Notes under the pieces: generated by a model
What the model saw: only the letters and a program-made list of their open reading frames with translations
Database searches by the model: none
What the model was told of the DNA's origin: nothing
Translations under genes and position numbers: made by a program
Part shown: in pieces, positions 1-18,533 of the stretch
Position numbering within the stretch: position 1 is the first letter of the stretch
Layout of the letters: every line of letters starts with the position of its first letter
From: Strix aluco
Lineage: Eukaryota > Chordata > Aves > Strigiformes > Strigidae
Reading direction: 5' to 3'
Length of the DNA: 64,000 nt
NCBI RefSeq assembly: GCF_031877795.1
Contig: NC_133940.1
Span: forward strand, 4,775,985 to 4,839,984

Positions 1-105
1 CCTCCCAGAACAAGCCAGGGGTGGTCCCGTGCTGCACACAACGTGACAGCAGCCCACAGAGGGACAGTTCATAGAAAGGACCCAGCCTTGAGAGTCAACA
101 CTTAC

Positions 106-4720
<4,615 letters not shown>

Positions 4721-4762
4721 GTCGGCCCCTCCAGCCTCCTCCACGCTGTGCTCGGCAGGTTG

Positions 4763-7700
4763 CTGTGAGCAGGACAACACCGACACAGCACTTGTTCAGC
4801 TGAAAACTTGCCCACCACTGGACCTCGCTCAGGTGCACTCTCCCCCCTGCCTGAGGGGCAGCCAGAGAGTGCTGGAACCCCCACGGAGGGGGGGAATCAG
4901 CTGCAGAGGTGTGTGGGCAGGTCAGCGTGGGGTATTTACAATGCGACCTCTCCCTCTCCTGTCCCCTCTCTGACACCAGGCTGCGGACCAAGCCACCACC
5001 CAGCTGGATTTGGCTCCCACCGGGTGCTGGATGGGCCCCCTCGGGTGTGCAGATGGACAGACAGAAACAGACGGCTGGAGAGGGAGGGAGCCGGGGAGGC
5101 TGTGAGAAGCGTAGCCCTGGGGAGGAGCGCAGAGCCCGAGCAGCAACACCCAGCAGGCTCCCTCCTCCCCTCCAACATCGTGTGTGTCTGTCTGTGTGGG
5201 CCGTTTCCTCCTGCCGCACCGCAGGCTCTGTGCCGGGGAGGCGCTGACTTGGCAGTGTGCGAGGGATGGCCGCGGGAGGCCAGTCCCTAATAAGTCGTGG
5301 GTAGGTCCTGGCCCCGAATAGCCGCAGAGACGTGCTGCCGAGAGCACGGCGTAGCCCTAACGCCTTCCTTCCCCCTGCAACCACGGCCCGCAGGAGTGCA
5401 GGGACGATGCTCAACCCCCTTTCCTCCCCTGTGAGCAGCCCTCGCTGGGGTCAGGCTTGAAGGGCTGTCTCCAGCCAGCACCCAGAGGGGAGAGCCCAGC
5501 CTTCCTCGGCGAAGCTCTCCTCCCGGGCCTCTCCAGGGGCGTCCTGGGCAGGAAAGGGCTCAGTGAGAGCCCCGCACCCCACTGCTGCCCTGCCTTCAGG
5601 GGGCCGGGAATCCACCCTGGCCCGTCTCTTGGAGCAGCCCGTCCATCTCTCCCTCTGCCGCTCCATGCTGCACCCGGGCCCTGTGACACCCAGACGGTCC
5701 CAGCACCCCGCAGAGCTGTGCAGCTGGAGCTGCAGGCTTCTCCTCCTCCCTGGGCTGGAACCAACACCTGCCTCCAGCCTGGACCTAACAGGGAGCTGAT
5801 GGTGTGGAGCCACTGCTGACCTGCGATCCGCTGGAGCACTCCTCCATGTCCAACCCCCTACATGCCCTGCTCCCTCCTTCACCTCCACCTTGTTCCCTTT
5901 TTTCTCCCACAAACACAGCTCTGGAGACCAACCTGGGAGAAGCTGTTTCCCTCCCCTGGTGCCCACAGCCCTCCTCCTCCAGAGGTGGGTCTGAGCGGGA
6001 GACATACGTTGGCTCACTTGTGAGAGGGACTGGGTGGGGACCAAAGAAGCTGGTCGCACCTGCTGTGCCTCTCTGCAGGGCATGCCAGCCCGGGGGCAGG
6101 AGCAGGGGCGTTCCCCCCCCCCCCCCCAGACCCTCCCAGCACAGATCCTGCTGCTGCAGTCCTGCCCCAGCTGAAGAGACTGGACACAAGCAGGGCTTCC
6201 CGCTCCCAGGGTCCCCCCTTCCCTCCCCTTGTGGCCCTCATGGCTCAGGCCTTTCCAGCTTGTTTGGCTGGTTTAAAAAAAAAAAAAAAAAAAGTTTAAA
6301 AATTAATCATCAGAGTCTTTTAGAAAAAACACCAGCCTCTGCTGGCTGATCCAGGCCTGGGGAGGAGGGAACTGGGGTCCCTGCTGGGGACAGGGCAGGT
6401 GGCTGGAGTGGCCACTGACCCCAAATTGCTGGTGGGGTGGTGGGCGAGCCCAGAGTGACCCCATGCCTCAGTTTCCCGAGCTATATAATGTGGCTGCTGG
6501 TCCTGTGTGCCAAGAGCAGGGGGGCTCCCATCGTGTGTCCCCCCCACCAGACGCGGGGGCTGAGCGAAGCGGCCCTGGGCTCCAGCCCATCCTGACTGCA
6601 GTGCCGGGTCCCCAGAAGCTTTACCTTGAGTCGCAGCAGCTGGGTCACTGCCAGCAGTGCTGGGCAGATGGGACACGTCTTCGCTGTGTCCTCTGGGACA
6701 GTGCCGCCAGAGAGGAAAGGATGATGAGCATCTCAGAGGGCTGTTCTGCCCCAGCATGGCACAGCCACCTGGTCCCCAGCACAGCCTCCCTGTCCCCAGC
6801 ATGGCATAGCCTCCCTCTCCCCGGCACTGCCACCAGCCTTCATCCGTCCCGGTCTGTCCTTTGGGGTGGTGGGTGCCCCACGGGACTCACCTCCGCAGCC
6901 AGCCATCGCTGCCCCGCTGCGACAGCAGAGGTGGCGAGTGGGTGGGTGGAAGCATGTCCTGTGTGTGTCCCCTCAGCTAATGTGACTTCCTGCCACTGTC
7001 ACACCTCAGCCGAGCGTGCTCTGACACCACCACTGGGCCCAGCACACACCACTAGCCCTGCGCCACCGGATGCTGTAGCCCACCACGGTCCTGGGGCTCC
7101 CTGGCCCCTGCCCGTGGTGTCCTGCTAAGGAGCCAAGCCTGCCTGCTGCTGCTGGCTAACGGGGGCTGGCAGGGGGCTGGCATGCTCAGGACAAGTGGGA
7201 AGGACGACAGGGTGTCTGGGAATGACAAACTCCCCAGCCCCTGTGTTTCAGGTGCAGCCTGGAGGGTGACAAAAATGAAGGGTGGGAGGCACAGAGGAGA
7301 GAATCTCCTGCATGGGAGAGACTCAGGAACAAAGAGCTGCACCACAGCAGCGCCCACTGCAAAAAGCACAAGCAAGGAACGGTCAAAGGCACTGTCAGCA
7401 CCCCGACCCCTGCTCTGGAGCACCCCTGGCATCCCTGGCACCTGCACACCACCCTGATCCTGTGCTCCCGTGCAGCCCCAGAGTGGCACCCCCACACCAC
7501 CCCACCGCCCTGCTCTGCTGCACCCCCATGGCCGCTGGCACTGTGGCCCCACGGCAGCTGTCCCACCCCCGGTCAGATGTCACTTGCTCAGAGCTGCCCA
7601 GGCTGCAGGACAAGGCTGAGACTTCCCAGCTCGGCTCACGCGCAGCTTGGCAGCATGTGGCCTGCGCCCGGGATGGCTTTCCCGCCCCCGGCAGGCACCA

Positions 7701-8374
7701 TGGACCCCGGCACCGCCGAGGCGAGCAGAGGTGTGAGGCCACAAGCAGGTGCCACATGGAGGCTCCGGCCTCCCGCTGCCATGGCTGCCCCGCAGCGACG
7801 TTTACGGGGCCGTGCTGGCACCCGGCGCACCGCCAGCCTCGTGTTCCCCGCTGTGCCTCTCCCCGCACCGCACGGTGCTGGGACCCGGCTCCCCTGGGCC
7901 CTCCGTGCCCCGGCGCACTCACCAAACCCTCTCACCACCGCTCCGGCCAGCCAGGGGCCCGCTGCGCCCGCCGCCCCGCGCCCGCTCAGAGCCCGGCGGG
8001 TCGGGGGTGGCTGTGGCAGCGGGGAGGCAGGGAGGCACGGCGGGTCGGCCACGCAGGGAGGAAGGACGGGGCCGGCCAACCCCACCCTTTCGGTTCCCCT
8101 TTTTTTGGTTTCTGACTCAAAAGCAGCAGTTGTGTTTCCTTCTGGAGACAGTCAGGTCTCCTCCAAGGGGCTGTCGGGTTCCAGCTGGGCCTGGGCCTGC
8201 CCCGCACCAGGGAGCCGGGGGGCCTGGCCGTGTGGCCGGGGTGGGGGCAGCGCCATGTTCCTGCCGGCTGCCTGCCCCTGCCCCCCGTCCCACACCCTGC
8301 GCATCCCACAGACCCGCACCCTTGTCACCCCGCGGCCACCTGCCCCCCCCCGCCCCCCCCGGCCCTGCTCCTCC
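4763..8374. other. BTK 5' region: intron 1 and untranslated first exon, not resolved
   Basis: No protein-coding exon was recognised. The untranslated first exon and promoter of BTK should lie here because coding exon 2 opens with a splice acceptor, but neither could be placed. The stretch is GC-rich and holds a poly-C run (6113-6127), an A run (6275-6293) and short imperfect tandem copies of a CCCCAGCA...GGCACAGCC unit near 6750-6830. Long open frames here (for example near 7600-8690) overlap one another on both strands and show no family similarity. Confidence 0.5.
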
Positions 8375-8393
8375 CGCCGCCAGGGGGCGCTGC
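8375..8393 (+). promoter_or_regulatory. CTCF-like motif at the BTK/RPL36A boundary
   Basis: The bases CCGCCAGGGGGCGCTG match the core of the vertebrate CTCF consensus closely. The site is about 90 bp upstream of the RPL36A start codon, between two divergent genes. Binding is inferred from the motif only. Confidence 0.5.
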
Positions 8394-8425
8394 AGCTCCC
8401 CGCGAGGCTCAGTCGCTCCCAGCTG

Positions 8426-8471
8426 CTTCCGCTTCCGGGGCGCAGCCTCTCTCCGGGCGGCCGCCGACAAG

Positions 8472-8474
<3 letters not shown>
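8426..8474 (+). promoter_or_regulatory. RPL36A: RPL36A 5' end with oligopyrimidine tract
   Basis: The stretch CTTCCGCTTCC at 8426-8436 lies 36 bases upstream of the ATG. It is the kind of C-starting pyrimidine tract (5'TOP) at which vertebrate ribosomal protein mRNAs begin and through which mTOR controls their translation. The exact transcription start cannot be read from sequence alone. Confidence 0.45.
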
Positions 8475-10954
<2,480 letters not shown>

Positions 10955-10979
10955 GCTCCATCTTGTCATTATGGACCAC

Positions 10980-10985
10980 ATTAAA
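10980..10985 (+). terminator. RPL36A: RPL36A poly(A) signal (ATTAAA)
   Basis: ATTAAA lies 26 bases after the stop codon and is followed by a TTGTTTTTATGT-type U/GU-rich stretch. The resulting 3'UTR of about 45-50 nt is typical of ribosomal protein genes. Confidence 0.8.
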
Positions 10986-13284
10986 GTATTTGGAATGATC
11001 AGTTGCTTGTTTTTATGTATCTTCTCTTGTTGGTGGGGTGGGACTTGCAAGTACATCAACCCAACAGGAAGGTGCTGCTTGCAAAGCTGCTCAGTGAGTG
11101 AACAGTTTGCAGTCTGAAGGCTTTTGAAAAAACCCTGCCGATGGCTGGGATCTCCCTCCTGTGTTACCAAGAGGTGGTTTAGACTATGTAGAGCGTGAGG
11201 CTCTGATGGATTTTTGCACCAGTGGCCTCTCTGCCTGAGCGTTGTGCTGCTGCTTTTCTCCAGGCTCGTTTATGAGCTGTGGTAGAAGGCAGTCTTCAAA
11301 AGGGCCTCCTCTAAACTTCTGCAGTTGGTTTTATTTAAAACAGTTTATGTCTCTATTATAGCAGTTCCATTTCAGGAATGCTGTGGTAAATTTGAATTGT
11401 TAGTAGATGAAGTAGTGATTGGAGAAAAAAAAAGAGTAGGCCTCTTTCCCTCTCCAAGCCCTTGCCTGAGAGGAGAGGCAGATGAGATTCCTCGCACCCA
11501 GCAACGGGGAGTAGGGACCAGAGTAACCCCGGAGCAGCCCCTGCGCTTGGCTGTGCCCCTCTTTACAAACGGGGAGCACTTGTGCTGCCCGAAGGGGCAA
11601 CGCACGTGCTGGAGCTGCTCGTGGGTTTGGGACTGGGGGCTTCCAGCCAGTGAAGTGTCCCCTGCACCATCGAGCAGTGGCTCCGTGCTGCGGCGCGGTG
11701 GGGACCTGTGTGTCACGGTAGCTCGGAGGCGAGGGACAGCTCCGTGCCCGTGGTTCCTGCAGCCCTGTGCTGTCACGCATGGCAATGGTGTGCCAGGATG
11801 CGGCGCTCTGACTGCTCTTGGCACCCCTTAGAATTTTCCTTAAAAGAAAAAGCTGAAGCACAGCACTAAGCTTCAGATGTGACTGAGTGTGGTACCTGAC
11901 ATGGACAGGATCACCCCTCGAGGCAGTGCTGTGCTCCTGGGAGCAGGGAGGTCACTGCCAGCGGGTGCTGGGAACGCGATGCAGAGCGCTCTCTTAAGAA
12001 TAACTTCCTTGTAGTGAAAATAAGAGCTGGAGGATGGAGAAATGCCTCTTCACAGGGACTGAGAGCGCTCAGTCACTGAACAGTAATGGAACATGTGCTT
12101 CTGCTTATTCTGTACTGGCTGATGTGATTAGCATTTTCAAACTCCGGCTGCTTGAGCTGTTAGCAGCACTGGCCTCCGCCTGGGAGATGGACTGTATGGC
12201 TACACTGTCAGCTTTACCCAGTGCTGTTTGGAGTAATTGTGACAAATTTCACAAGAACTTAGTGACTAGAACAAACTGGCCTGTTATCTAAAATCTGATT
12301 TAATCTCAGAGACCATGCTGTACAGTGAAACTAAGAAAAAGCCTTTTTAAGGGACATTTTAATCAAAGATTGTGTTTATCACAGAATGTTTAATCACAGA
12401 AATAAGAACAAATCAAGATATCTTGATTGTGTAGTAGTCAGAAGAGAACATACTTGGATGTGATGGTTGTGTGAGTGTTTAAGTATCCATCTCCTGTTTT
12501 GGAAGGACCTGTGTGACTCAGCCAAAAGGCTACTGCCAGCAGTACAGCAAGCACACAGGTATTTCTGGAAGGCGGCTCCCTGAGCAAGGGGGACCCTGGC
12601 GGAGGGTGGAGGGAGTTGTCATCTAAAGGGAAGTGACAGCCAGTGGTGAGGGGAAGACTCCTGGGGTAAGGAGGAACCCTCAAAAGCTGAGGCCCAAGGC
12701 ATGATAATCACATTTATACTAAGCAGGCAGCTGTCGAGAGCAGTTGCTAAGAAGTGCGGTGCTTTAGGCCAGACCCTGAGTTGTCAGAAGGTAGATGCCC
12801 ATGCTCTGAGGAGAGTGCTGGGTTTCTTCTGCAGGGGTAGGAGCAGCTTTTCTTGTTCTTCAACTGCATGCCCCAGCCTGGCAAAGCAAAAGCAAGGCAG
12901 TGGGTTTCCCCTGTTGTCCCTGAAACGGTCACGGAGAGGTGTCAGATGCTGCATGTGTCCTTTGCATTTCTTTGGCTGGTAGTGGCAGTGGGCACCAACG
13001 GGAGTTGCTGCCCTGCTGGGGCCCTTACGGCCCCTTGGAGGAGTTAGGTGAGGTGCCAGAGAAAGGGTAAACAGAAGAGAAGCAGCACCCCTTTCTTTGT
13101 TACCTCTTGGTGATGGAGCGATGGGTATTTGTCCATGAAGGTTCAAAGTCCACGTAGAAGCACTTGAGTAGTGAAAGCCTGAGGAGAGAACGAAGGCACC
13201 CCACTTGGAGGAAGGAGACAGGCTTCTTGTGACAAGAAGTTTAGACAGAGTCCGAGGCTTACAGAAAGATTGTCCTTGTGCCTC
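10986..13284. other. RPL36A-GLA tail-to-tail interval
   Basis: No coding exon was recognised on either strand. The GLA 3'UTR should be at the right side on the minus strand. No AATAAA was seen close to the GLA stop; three minus-strand ATTAAA hexamers occur between about 12296 and 12394, so a GLA 3'UTR of roughly 0.9 kb is possible. The region is otherwise unremarkable unique sequence. Confidence 0.4.
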
Positions 13285-13548
13285 CTATAGTGCCACTACT
13301 TTCAGCAGCACGGTGCCGGTTGGGTTCACCTCCACGCTCAGGGAGGAGACCCAGCTGTAAACCCCCCAGTCCCTGCTGGCTGGCAGGACCTGCTGCACGG
13401 CACACGCTGGGTTGCAGGCCAGCCCGTTGCCGAGGAAGGTGAGGGGGAAGGTGAAGTTCTGGGGTCCCCCAATCTCCTGCTGGTTCAGCACTGCCACGGC
13501 ATAGGCTCGGCCAGATAGGGGCCGCTCCCACAGCTCAAAGTTCTTGTC
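13285..13548 (-). CDS. GLA: GLA exon 7 (C-terminal beta domain, stop)
   Basis: The exon has 264 coding nt. It encodes [20 protein letters not shown], an antiparallel beta domain with GLACNPAC, and ends [14 protein letters not shown] before TAG. It is about nine residues shorter than the human C-terminus. Confidence 0.95.
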   Translation of the reverse strand, partial: DKNFELWERPLSGRAYAVAVLNQQEIGGPQNFTFPLTFLGNGLACNPACAVQQVLPASRDWGVYSWVSSLSVEVNPTGTVLLKVVAL

Positions 13549-16500
13549 CTGCAGAGGAGAAAATAAACCCAGTGTTTATGTTAGGGGAGGCAGAACTGGT
13601 GGTCCTCATGCCTGTTTAATCAGACTTCAGGAACAAGCGGGCTCGCTGGGCCTCTGTTCCCAAACACTGAGCACTCCCCTGTAGCCCGTGTGTTCCCAGT
13701 GTCCCCTAGCTGAGAGACTGGCTGCCTGTGCGCCACGCTGCACCCCGGCCTGGTCCTGCTGTACCTTGGTGATTTGGTATCCCTGCTTGCCCAGCGGATC
13801 CTGGTTGATGGCGATCACCTCCTTGTTCTGGAGCAGCCACTTGGCCTCAGGACTAATGTGCCGCAGGTCGTTGGACATGAAGAGGGGAGCTGCCATCACA
13901 GCCCACATTGCCATCTGAGTCACCGCCTGGTCCCAGCTCAGCCCAAAGTTTCCAATCACCAGCTGTGACAAGAAAACAAAAATGCTCAATCGTGCTGCCT
14001 GCTGAGGAGAAACTGGGCCACCAACCCAAGCACTGGTAAATGACAGGATGCTGAGGGTGGGACCCCTAGTTGGGGACTGGTTAGATAGGCTGAGCACCAG
14101 GAGCAGGACCAGCTGGTTGGGAAAGGCAAGGCATGACTAGTGTAGCAATTTAGGATGAACTACTGGTGGAGCTAAAGAAGGATCCTTAACTGGCTAGGCA
14201 GCATTGAAGAATCTGCTTTTGGATACAGCTATTCCTTCCCTGCAATGCTGGCATCTAGCCTGGCACCCAGGGTTTTTCCCTCTGGTGGGAGATCAGCACT
14301 TCCGAGACTGTCTCCCGCTGCCATGCCTGTGTTCGGAGCTGGCACTGCTTGCAGGCTGCGTTACAGAGACTTCCTCGGCACTGTCTGTAGCTGTAGTTCT
14401 CTTTCCCTCTCCAGCCAGGGATCTTCTCATCAAGTTCTTGATCCTAGGACCCCATCAGAGCCCTTCCCCTCAATGCTTCCCTCCCTTCCCATCCTTCTGA
14501 GCCTACAGCTGTTGAAAAGACTTTTTTGCTGGTGCCACAAGGGAGGTGGGCGTTGCTCTACTTGCCATGTCAGGATCATTCCAGCCCCCTGGCCCAGCTA
14601 TCTTCACAATGCTGTCCTGGTGAAGTGCTGTCCAGTCCAAGATACTCTTGATGCTGCTCCAGGAATCATAGACGTCAAAAAAGTTCCTCCAGTGATTGCA
14701 GTACTGTTTGATCTCTGTGTAATTGGGCTGCCAAAACAATGAATGTGATTAGCCAGAGGGCTTGGCTGTACAAGAAGAGGACTGTACAGAAGGCTAGACT
14801 GGATCAGGGATAGTTTGGGGGAGAACTATGGTAACACCTTCCACCACCAGCTCTCTGCATGACCTAGTGCATGTTGGTTCCCTAGGACACCTTGTGCCCA
14901 GTAACTCCAGTCTGCCACGTTCCAGACAACACTACTGCTTCCCCTGGGAGAAGAGCTGTGGCCACCTAGCTCTGTTAGAAAATTCCTTTGAGCGCTATTT
15001 TACTGAAGGTGTGATGGGGCCAGTGGGATTAAAGTGTGACATCCCAGTAATTACTGCCATTTCTTGGGTTTACACCCTTCAGTGACTAATGCATTTAACT
15101 CCCAGGGAGAGGGAATGGCACCATCCTGTCATGGTGGCACAGGGGAAGCCAGCTATGGGTGCAGAGCAACATGTTGGCCACGGAGCCTGGCTGGCAGAAA
15201 TCTGTCAGCAAACAATATGGAGAATTCCTATTAAATACGCTGTCCTAAAATCTCTCTCCTGGTCCCTAGAGGTGACTGTAAGGCTGAGTCTGCAGCACTC
15301 CGTGTCCCGGAGGAGTAACACCAAACTATCCGCTAGCTGTGTATCTGCATTGCCAGCGTTTTGTTGCTTGGCTCCCTGGAAACAGAAAGCAGATGGATGC
15401 TGCTGTGTCCTCTGGCATGCTCCAGCTGGGCCGTGCCTTCATGCTGCAGGATCCTATTGAATTCTTTTCAGCAGAGTAATGACTCACCTCAGGAATACTT
15501 CAGGGCTCTAGGGGAAAAAGTGGTTTTCCTTCACCTTACAGTCTTGTTCTCTGTCAGACCAGAGAGCAGCAAGTTTCTTGGGTGGCTGTTTTGCAGTCTT
15601 AATGCTTTTCTGTTCTTTTCACTTTCAGCCCCACAATAAGCCTTAAGAAACACTCCTTACCTGCTGTATGGGCCTCAAGTAGAAAGGCCACTCACAGGAG
15701 TACACAATGCTCCTCCCAGTGTTGTTCAGGGCCAGAGACATGCGCCTGTAACCTAAGGGAAGAGGACAGACAGAGGTTACACAAGCTCCTTGGTCAAACA
15801 GAGGAACTAATCCAGTGTCACAGGTTCAGGTTTCAGTTCCACTCTTGCAAAATCAAGGCTGAACACATTATCGTGGCTGAAACAGCACAGGGAGGACAGG
15901 GGAGCTTAGTCTGCAGCCAGTCTCCTGCCTCCTAAGGACAGGTTGAGCTTCTTCACAGCTTTGCTACAGGTCATGGGCAGGCTTATCGCTCCCAGACTGC
16001 TGATCTCTTTGTACATACAGTCATGGGACAAGACTGCAGTTTTGCTGTATGGTATTTTTTCCTCTAGGTATCTGGGAAATACAAGTTGGTATCTATCAAG
16101 CTGCTGGGTTCAGCTTTGCTGGGTAATGTTGCAGGAGTATGTTCTTAGGAGGCATTTGCACCATATGCACTGGGCAGGAATGCAAAAGCACTACTTTTTT
16201 CCTGTCCTTGTCCCCAGACAGCCCTGTTAAGTCCCTTTTCACCAGCAGACAGGGAACTAAAAGTTTGCTCTCCTGCCTGGAACTGGTTCAATACAAGTGG
16301 ATTGTATCTGGGTTACATGTATGATCCAAGAAGAGCTTTCAGCTCAGCTGTGACAGGGCTGAGCTGTGCTCCTGGCTGTGGCAGCTGGCATATGCCCCAC
16401 CAGCTGGCTTCAAGAGGATTGTCCCTTGGGCAGGTTCTCCCTGCCAGGCAGAACCAGGAGCGTGTGCAGGATTCCTGCTGCCGAACACCGTGGTGCTGAC

Positions 16501-18368
16501 TGTGCCAGCAAGTGAAAGCCCAGTCAAGAGAAAACCACCTTCCGAGCTGCATCGTTCTTTCCACAGATCTGCTCCTGCAGCACTGGGATTTGCTTGTGCT
16601 TGCAGAGAGTCTGTAGCCAAGCCCCCTTGGCACGGTGAGCTGCTGACTTGCCAGCCTGCATGCAAATAACTTCTGAACTGGGATTTACACTGGCATACTT
16701 TAAAACGAAAACCCCAGTCGGATTTTCATGCCAGAATTCCCTTCATTTTTTTTCTTAAAAGCCTTGATAACTGCCCCTTTTACAGCTGACACAAGCTGTT
16801 CTAGCTTCAAGCTGATCTGCGTTGATATGGCCTCCCAAAGGGACTATGGGTTAAGTGTGTGAAATGCTTTGAGTTCTCCAATACAGGCACTGCAGAAGGG
16901 CAAAGCCTCTGCTGCGTTAAGAGCTGAGGCAGCAGTCTGCACAGAGAGCCCCCAGAGTACACAGTCGATGTTTCCATGCTCAGCATGATGTGGTCTCTGG
17001 TGTGAGAAAGCTGCTTTTTCAAGCTGTGCACACCAGTGAAAGCTCCAGGAGGCTGAACAGGTAAAAAACACTTGGGCCAGCAACACTCACTACCTTGGGC
17101 TTGCGAACAGAGTCTCATGCCTGCTTTTGTAAGCAAATCCCTTAAATGAGTACGCTCAGAGAAAAGCAACTCCCTGGAGCCCACCCTGGGCCTAGAATTG
17201 CTGCTGCCTGCAGAATACTCCCACCCCATGGCACAGTGCTGCCTCCAGCCCACGCCTACCTTCTGCCAGCAGCTCCAGCGTGTCAGAGTTGCAGCCATCA
17301 AACTTCAGCAGGTCCACACCCCATGAGGCAAACGTTTGGGCATCCAGGTCGTAGTGGTTGTAACTGCCAGGGAAGCCAGCGCACGTCTTGTTCCCAACAT
17401 CGCTGTAGATTCCCAGCTTCAGCCCCCTGGAGTGGACCTGTGCTTGCAGGCAGAAAGAGAACAGGGGATGGGGCAGCCGTGAGGCAGGAGATAGTGGAGC
17501 TGGGGCGTTGAGGGAAGCAAAACCCCACGCTGGCAGGCAGGGCCTTAGCACAGCAGCTGCGCAGCCGTTCCCCACCCGGCCTTCCCTCTCCTCCCCTGCT
17601 CCCAGCAGGGCTGCAGGTCGGGTTGCCGACTGTTGGCACTGCTTGCATCGTGGCAGGTGGCACTCACATAGTCGGCCAGCTTGCGGATCCCACTGGGGAA
17701 CCGTTTTGGGTCAGCCTGGAGCCTGCCGTGTTCATCGCGTGTCGGGGCCATCCAGCAGTCGTCAATGCAGACAAACTCGTAGCCCGCATCCCTCCAGCCC
17801 TCGGCAGCCATCACGTCGGCCATCTCCACGAAGAGCTGCTCGCTGGGCACGGGGAGGCAGCACCACCAGGAAAGAAAGCGGAGAACGTGGCAGCCCGATT
17901 TCTAGCAACAACACGGCAACCGGGTGCCGCTCTTCCGCCAAGGGGCTGGGCCGGCCGCGAGCACACGAACGGCAGAGGAGCGCGGGGAAGGCCCCGGCCC
18001 CGGTACAGGGGCGAGCCCGGCTCTCTGCCCTGCCATGGGGAAGGCGCATCGGGTGCCAGGGCCGCAAAGCACCGCGCCAGGCCGCCTGTCCCCAACCCTG
18101 ACAGCCCCAGGGCCGGTGTCTGGGGCTCCCCTGGCGCCGGTATCCCCCGCCCCATTCCCGGGGCCGGGCCCCGGGGCACCCCCGCCCGCCGCCGGCAGTA
18201 CCTGACGCAGCGGCGCGGGTCGGTGGCGCAGTCGATGGCGCAGAGGAAGCGCTCCCAATGCAGCCAGCCCATCGGCGGCGTCCGCGCCAGCCCGTTGTCC
18301 AGCGCCGCCGCCGCCGCCAGCGCTGCCGCCGCCAGAGCCCAGCGCAGCACCCGCCGCACCGCCGCCAT
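13285..18368 (-). CDS. GLA: GLA, lysosomal alpha-galactosidase A
   Basis: Glycoside hydrolase family 27 enzyme that removes terminal alpha-galactose from globotriaosylceramide in the lysosome; its loss in humans causes Fabry disease. Seven exons (18202-18368, 17668-17842, 17260-17437, 15661-15752, 14566-14727, 13765-13962, 13285-13548) join to 1236 nt, 411 residues (human 429). Exons 2-6 match human exon lengths exactly. An alanine-rich signal peptide precedes [19 protein letters not shown]. The nucleophile Asp is in LLKFDGC (residue 161; human D170) and the acid/base Asp in GWNDPDM (human D231). The cysteines in [21 protein letters not shown] and YCNHW, and the N-glycosylation sites NKT, NNT and NYT, are kept. 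The C-terminus is shorter and diverges from human. The intron 5 donor is GC. Confidence 0.97.
13765..13962 (-). CDS. GLA: GLA exon 6
   Basis: The exon is 198 nt, as in human. It encodes [20 protein letters not shown] to [12 protein letters not shown], the end of the catalytic barrel. The donor is gtacag. Confidence 0.96.
14566..14727 (-). CDS. GLA: GLA exon 5 (acid/base aspartate), GC donor
   Basis: The exon is 162 nt, as in human. It encodes [20 protein letters not shown] and ends [11 protein letters not shown], including the acid/base aspartate. The ATG codon is followed by gcaagt, so the intron uses a GC donor with otherwise perfect consensus. Confidence 0.95.
15661..15752 (-). CDS. GLA: GLA exon 4
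   Basis: The exon is 92 nt, as in human. It encodes [20 protein letters not shown] and [11 protein letters not shown], with the glycosylation site NNT in place of human NRT. The donor is gtaagg. Confidence 0.96.
17260..17437 (-). CDS. GLA: GLA exon 3 (catalytic nucleophile)
   Basis: The exon is 178 nt, as in human. It contains [18 protein letters not shown] and [11 protein letters not shown] with the nucleophilic aspartate. The donor is gtaggc. Confidence 0.96.
17668..17842 (-). CDS. GLA: GLA exon 2
   Basis: The exon is 175 nt, as in human. It encodes [20 protein letters not shown] and [20 protein letters not shown], ending ADY before gtgagt. Confidence 0.96.
18202..18368 (-). CDS. GLA: GLA exon 1 coding part (signal peptide, start of barrel)
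   Basis: Begins [16 protein letters not shown], a hydrophobic signal peptide about nine residues shorter than human, then [20 protein letters not shown] and the cysteines of [14 protein letters not shown]. The ATG sits in ggggaccATGGCG. The exon ends two bases into a serine codon, as in human; the donor is gtactg. Confidence 0.95.
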
Positions 18369-18491
18369 GGTCCCCGCCGCGCCGCCGCGGCAACGGACTG
18401 TCCGACCGGCCAATCGCGGCGCCGCACCCGCCACGCCTCCGCCAATCCCCGGGAGCGGCGCGCACCGCGGCCCGCCCCCTCGCCGGGCGGT

Positions 18492-18533
18492 CACGTGAGG
18501 GGAGCTCACGTGAACGAGGCGGAAGGGCACGTG
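18492..18533. promoter_or_regulatory. GLA: GLA promoter: cluster of three CACGTG E-boxes (CLEAR-like)
   Basis: CACGTG occurs at 18492-18497, 18507-18512 and 18528-18533, about 120-165 bases upstream of the GLA start codon in a CpG-rich stretch. The first, GTCACGTGAG, matches 9 of 10 bases of the CLEAR element (GTCACGTGAC) through which TFEB and TFE3 activate lysosomal genes. Three sites within 42 bases next to a lysosomal hydrolase gene make a functional role likely; it is inferred from motif and position. Confidence 0.65.
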
